Positions 61,007 to 64,000 of a stretch of DNA of 64,000 bases are shown piece after piece (position 1 is the first letter of the stretch; each line of letters starts with the position of its first letter). The notes beneath the pieces are model-generated. The model ran no database searches and was not told the DNA's origin. It was given only the letters and a program-made list of their open reading frames with translations. This DNA comes from Hungatella hathewayi (GTDB lineage Bacteria; Bacillota; Clostridia; Lachnospirales; Lachnospiraceae), in contig CP102274.1 in NCBI GenBank assembly GCA_025149285.1, positions 3,808,001 to 3,872,000 of the forward strand, in the 5' to 3' direction. The position numbers and the translations under genes are program-made.

Positions 61007-62410
61007 ATGAAACCATTTATTAACGACGACTTTTTATTACAGACCAATACGGCCAGGGAATTGTTTTCCGGCCATGCGCGCAAGATGCCCATCATTGATT
61101 TTCACAACCATCTGAATCCGCAGGAAATTTACGAAGACAGATGCTATGACAACATCGCCCAGGTATGGCTCGGAGGCGATCATTATAAGTGGCGCGCCAT
61201 GCGTGCCAACGGTATACCGGAACAGTTGATTACTGGCGGCGGACAGCCTTATGAGAAGTTTCTTGCTTGGGCGGATACCGTACAGAATTGTATCGGTAAT
61301 CCTTTATACCACTGGACCCATCTGGAGTTAAAGCGGTATTTTGACATTGATGAAACACTGTCTCCCGATACGGCAAAAGACATCTGGGATATCTGTAACC
61401 GGAAGCTAAGGTCACCACAATACTCTGTCCGCAATCTTCTGAACATGCAGAATGTGAAAGTCCTCTGTACCACGGATGACCCTGTTGATGACTTAATCTG
61501 GCACAAGAAGCTTGCCCAGGAGCAGTCAGATTTCCAGGTGCTGCCCACCTTCCGCCCTGGAAATGCCCTGGATATTGAAAAGGATAATTTTCCGTCCTAT
61601 GTGGCCTGCCTTGGTTCCGTATCACAGTCAGACGTGTCTTCACTGGACGGGCTGACCGAAGCGTTAAAGAAGAGGCTGGACTTCTTCATCAGCGCAGGCT
61701 GCCGGGTGACCGATCACAGTCTGGAGAATAGCTTCTATCTTCCGGCTTCCTACGAGACAGCCAATGGGCTATATCAGAAGAGACTCACTGGCGTTTCCCT
61801 TTCTTCCGAGGAAGCAGCCATGTACCGGGGATTTTTACTGACAGAGCTTGGACGGGAATATGCCCGGAGAGGACTTGTCATGCAGCTTCATATCGGCGCG
61901 CTCCGCAACAATTCTTCCAGAATGTTTGAAAAACTGGTTGCGGATACAGGCTTTGATAGTCTGAATGATTTTAATTATGCTCCACAGCTCTCCGCGCTAT
62001 TGAACGCCATGGATTCTACTGACGAGCTGCCCAAAACAATCCTCTATTATCTGAATTCGAAGGATGTGGACATGCTTGCCGCCATGGCCGGGAATTATCA
62101 GGGGAACAGCACCGGTATCAGGGGAAAGATTCAACTTGGTAGCGCCTGGTGGTTCTGTGACCATAAGCGTGGGATGGAACGCCAGATGGACGCTCTGTCC
62201 GACGTTGGGCTTATCTCCCGCTTTGTAGGAATGCTTACCGACTCAAGAAGCTTCCTCTCCTTCCCGCGGCATGAATACTTCCGACGTATCCTGTGCAGCA
62301 AGCTGGGTACCTGGGTGGAGAATGGAGAATACCCGAAGGACATGGCCTATCTTGGCAAGCTGACAGAAGACATCTGTTATTACAATGCCAAAAACTATTT
62401 TAACTTATAG
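61007..62410 (+). CDS. uxaC: Glucuronate isomerase UxaC
   Basis: 467 residues. IIDFHNHLNPQEIYEDRCYD (metal His pair), TTDDPVDDLIWHK, LPTFRPGNALDIE, and RGLVMQLHIGALRNNSSRMF. It isomerises D-glucuronate to D-fructuronate (and galacturonate to tagaturonate). With UxuB and UxuA it forms the glucuronate branch; kdgK and kdgA are not in the window. GGAAGGGAAC precedes the ATG. Confidence 0.95.
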   Translation: MKPFINDDFLLQTNTARELFSGHARKMPIIDFHNHLNPQEIYEDRCYDNIAQVWLGGDHYKWRAMRANGIPEQLITGGGQPYEKFLAWADTVQNCIGNPLYHWTHLELKRYFDIDETLSPDTAKDIWDICNRKLRSPQYSVRNLLNMQNVKVLCTTDDPVDDLIWHKKLAQEQSDFQVLPTFRPGNALDIEKDNFPSYVACLGSVSQSDVSSLDGLTEALKKRLDFFISAGCRVTDHSLENSFYLPASYETANGLYQKRLTGVSLSSEEAAMYRGFLLTELGREYARRGLVMQLHIGALRNNSSRMFEKLVADTGFDSLNDFNYAPQLSALLNAMDSTDELPKTILYYLNSKDVDMLAAMAGNYQGNSTGIRGKIQLGSAWWFCDHKRGMERQMDALSDVGLISRFVGMLTDSRSFLSFPRHEYFRRILCSKLGTWVENGEYPKDMAYLGKLTEDICYYNAKNYFNL

Positions 62411-62507
62411 GATACATCATGTCCGATGCATATCCCGACATTCTGGTTAGCACAGGAACAGTCCTTACCATAGAATACTAACATCGGAAGGAAAAGGATA
62501 TATAAAA

Positions 62508-62906
62508 ATGTATGGGAAATCGGATACCGATTTTCCCGGAACGCGCCTATTGAATGTAATAGCCTGTATTAATGCTGGTTTTGATATAAGCGGTATGATA
62601 TTAATTCTGGCTCTTATGTTCATCGGGGGTGAATTGACTATACGCAGCGTTTCACGTAATCTGTCAAAAGAAGATAAATTAGAAGAAATGGATGAGCGCA
62701 ACCAGCTGATTGAACTGAAGACAAAAAGTCAATCCTTTCGGTTAACACAGTAGATTTGTTTCGGACTAATGCTTACATTTCTTATTATGGGAAAAATATC
62801 AGGAGAAAAAGCATTTATCGGTATGGGAGTCGGACTTGCATTTGCATATACCATTTCCATGTTTGCAGAGATTTTCACTTACTGCTATTATGAAAAACAT
62901 ACTTAA
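62508..62906 (+). pseudogene. Membrane protein broken by one in-frame TAG
   Basis: The frame begins MYGKSDTDFPGTRLLNVIAC, has one membrane span and a charged loop (EEMDERNQLIELKTKSQSF), meets TAG at 62751-62753, and continues in the same frame with two more spans (ICFGLMLTFLIMG; GVGLAFAYTISMFAEIF) to TAA at 62906. The DERN..IELK loop recalls DUF2178-type proteins. CAG-to-TAG is the simplest explanation. Confidence 0.65.
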
Positions 62907-63072
62907 AGGAGGCAGCGGCAAATATTTAAAAAAACTTATAGCATTCATTGAAAGATAAGCGTGACGGGCAAATTGATATCCGTTCAAAGTACCACGCATA
63001 GGATAAAATAGATGATTGACAAATGGGTACAATATGCTGGGAAGTGAAAAAATCAGTAGACCGTTCTGCGTC

Positions 63073-63118
63073 AAACAGCAGGTTTCCAAGTTACTGAATA
63101 CCTGCTGTTTATTGTTAT
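63073..63118. terminator. Terminator downstream of the sensor kinase gene
   Basis: Perfect 11-bp stem AAACAGCAGGT / ACCTGCTGTTT with a 16-base loop. It lies about 40 bases past the stop of the kinase gene on the minus strand; AT-rich on both sides. Confidence 0.7.
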
Positions 63119-63151
63119 TTGACTTAAATCGCCATATCTTCCGGTACCATG

Positions 63152-64000
63152 TCAATCCCTCTCTTTCATAACCGGTTGGAACCTGACCTCAATTTCCTGT
63201 CCACCCTCCTTGATAGAAATCGTTCCCTCATGGGCCATGATAATCTGCCGCACAATCCGCAGTCCCATCAGGTGTACATCCCCGTCAGGCATCTGTCCCT
63301 CATTTAAAAAACGGCAGATAGACGGCGGAATGCCTCTGCCGCTGTCATAAAATACCACATGAGGGCAGCCGTCTTCCAGCCAGGCACGCACCCCAAGGCT
63401 GCATCCGTCTTCATTATGGCGGATTGAATTACCAAGTATGTTTTGGAATGCCCGGAACAGGAGCTGTTCATCCGCTTCAAACGAGAATGCCTCAAATTCA
63501 GGCTCAATACAGATGGACAGCGGATAATACTCTGCATCTTCCAGGGAATTCAGTACATCTGCAGCGACCCTGCGCAGGATTGCTGCCAGAAAGACCCTTT
63601 TCTTTCGCAGCGGCTGCACATTATACTCCAGCTTGGATGCAAGGTTCAAATCCTCGATCAGATTCCGGATTCGGACGCTCTGTGCACGGATTAAGCCGGC
63701 CTTTTCCCGGATTTTGGGATCTGTATCCAATTGACGCTCTATCATATCTGCATATCCCATAACCAGGGACAGTGGGGTCCGTATATCATGGGATACCCCG
63801 CTAATCCACTCCGTGCGCGCCTCATCCCGTTTCTCCAGCTGTTCCCGCTGTGTTGTCAGACGGTCGGAGGTCCGGTTGATGGTATAGGCAATCTCCTTCA
63901 CATTCCCTGTTTCCGCCAGATGGACGCTCCCTCCTGACGCCAGCTTTCCAATCGAATCCGCGATCATCCGCATCCTTCTGTAATAGCGGAATCCGGATAC
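63152..64000 (-). CDS. Sensor histidine kinase, C-terminal part (cut by window edge)
   Basis: The frame is open to the right edge (VSGFRYYRRMRMIADSIGKL), so the sensor and membrane parts lie outside. A HAMP-like helix is followed by HisKA (WISGVSHDIRTPLSLVMGY) and HATPase (NILGNSIRHNEDG; FYDSGRGIPPSICRF; DVHLMGLRIVRQIIMAH). The partner regulator is probably further right. Its ATPase region is similar to the kinase remnant at 6050-6414. Confidence 0.88.
   Translation of the reverse strand, partial: VSGFRYYRRMRMIADSIGKLASGGSVHLAETGNVKEIAYTINRTSDRLTTQREQLEKRDEARTEWISGVSHDIRTPLSLVMGYADMIERQLDTDPKIREKAGLIRAQSVRIRNLIEDLNLASKLEYNVQPLRKKRVFLAAILRRVAADVLNSLEDAEYYPLSICIEPEFEAFSFEADEQLLFRAFQNILGNSIRHNEDGCSLGVRAWLEDGCPHVVFYDSGRGIPPSICRFLNEGQMPDGDVHLMGLRIVRQIIMAHEGTISIKEGGQEIEVRFQPVMKERD

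Overview
The window looks like a chromosomal segment of a gut-type Firmicute, most likely in the Lachnospiraceae (clostridial cluster XIVa). The signs are strong AGGAGG-type ribosome binding sites, moderate GC, YesM/YesN-type two-component control of sugar genes, large serine recombinases with XRE/DUF6870 partners, and hexuronate genes of clostridial type. No species can be named from the sequence alone. No rRNA, tRNA or CRISPR array was seen.

Layout. (1) 1-5.0 kb is the end of an integrative element: three overlapping large serine recombinase genes (one cut by the window edge), a DUF6870-like gene, a tiny membrane ORF and an XRE regulator. (2) 5.0-7.3 kb is decayed DNA with a GNAT remnant, a histidine-kinase remnant and a second XRE regulator. 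(3) 7.3-22.3 kb is a glycan-use locus: a giant secreted beta-helix/SGNH/cell-wall-binding protein, a sugar ABC importer, a YesN/YesM two-component system and a GH115 alpha-glucuronidase. Four promoters in this block share one sequence box. (4) 22.5 kb carries an HPr-like protein that kept the regulatory Ser and lost the phosphorylatable His. (5) 23.0-38.4 kb holds an 11-gene urea uptake and urease operon (urtABCDE-ureAB-C-E-F-G-D), preceded by an AraC-type response regulator and a hybrid kinase, with a divergent receiver-kinase. (6) 38.6-40.1 kb has a cupin regulator and a metallo-hydrolase. (7) 40.2-46.0 kb is a sulfur-amino-acid island: a divergent Rrf2 regulator, a cysteine-rich leader peptide with a terminator/antiterminator switch, O-acetylhomoserine sulfhydrylase, an amino-acid ABC importer and an SGNH hydrolase. 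(8) 46.0-51.3 kb is a degenerate zone with several pseudogenes and small membrane proteins. (9) 51.8-54.9 kb is a second sugar ABC importer behind a promoter with four TTGAACAA-type sites. (10) 55.1-57.4 kb has a radical SAM protein, an HxlR regulator and a truncated LytTR regulator. (11) 57.2-62.4 kb has an AraC regulator and uxuA-uxuB-uxaC for glucuronate. (12) The right end has a broken membrane protein and the C-terminal half of a sensor kinase.

How the parts fit. The GH115 enzyme would release (4-O-methyl)glucuronic acid from branched glycans such as glucuronoxylan. UxaC, UxuB and UxuA would convert glucuronate through fructuronate and mannonate to 2-keto-3-deoxygluconate; kdgK and kdgA are not in the window. 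The urea block supplies nitrogen and the 40-46 kb block supplies sulfur. The most interesting items are regulatory: the cysteine leader attenuator (40.8-41.0 kb), the shared YesN-type box with fixed geometry, the 21-bp direct repeats plus leader terminator before urtA, and the paired operators before the second sugar importer.
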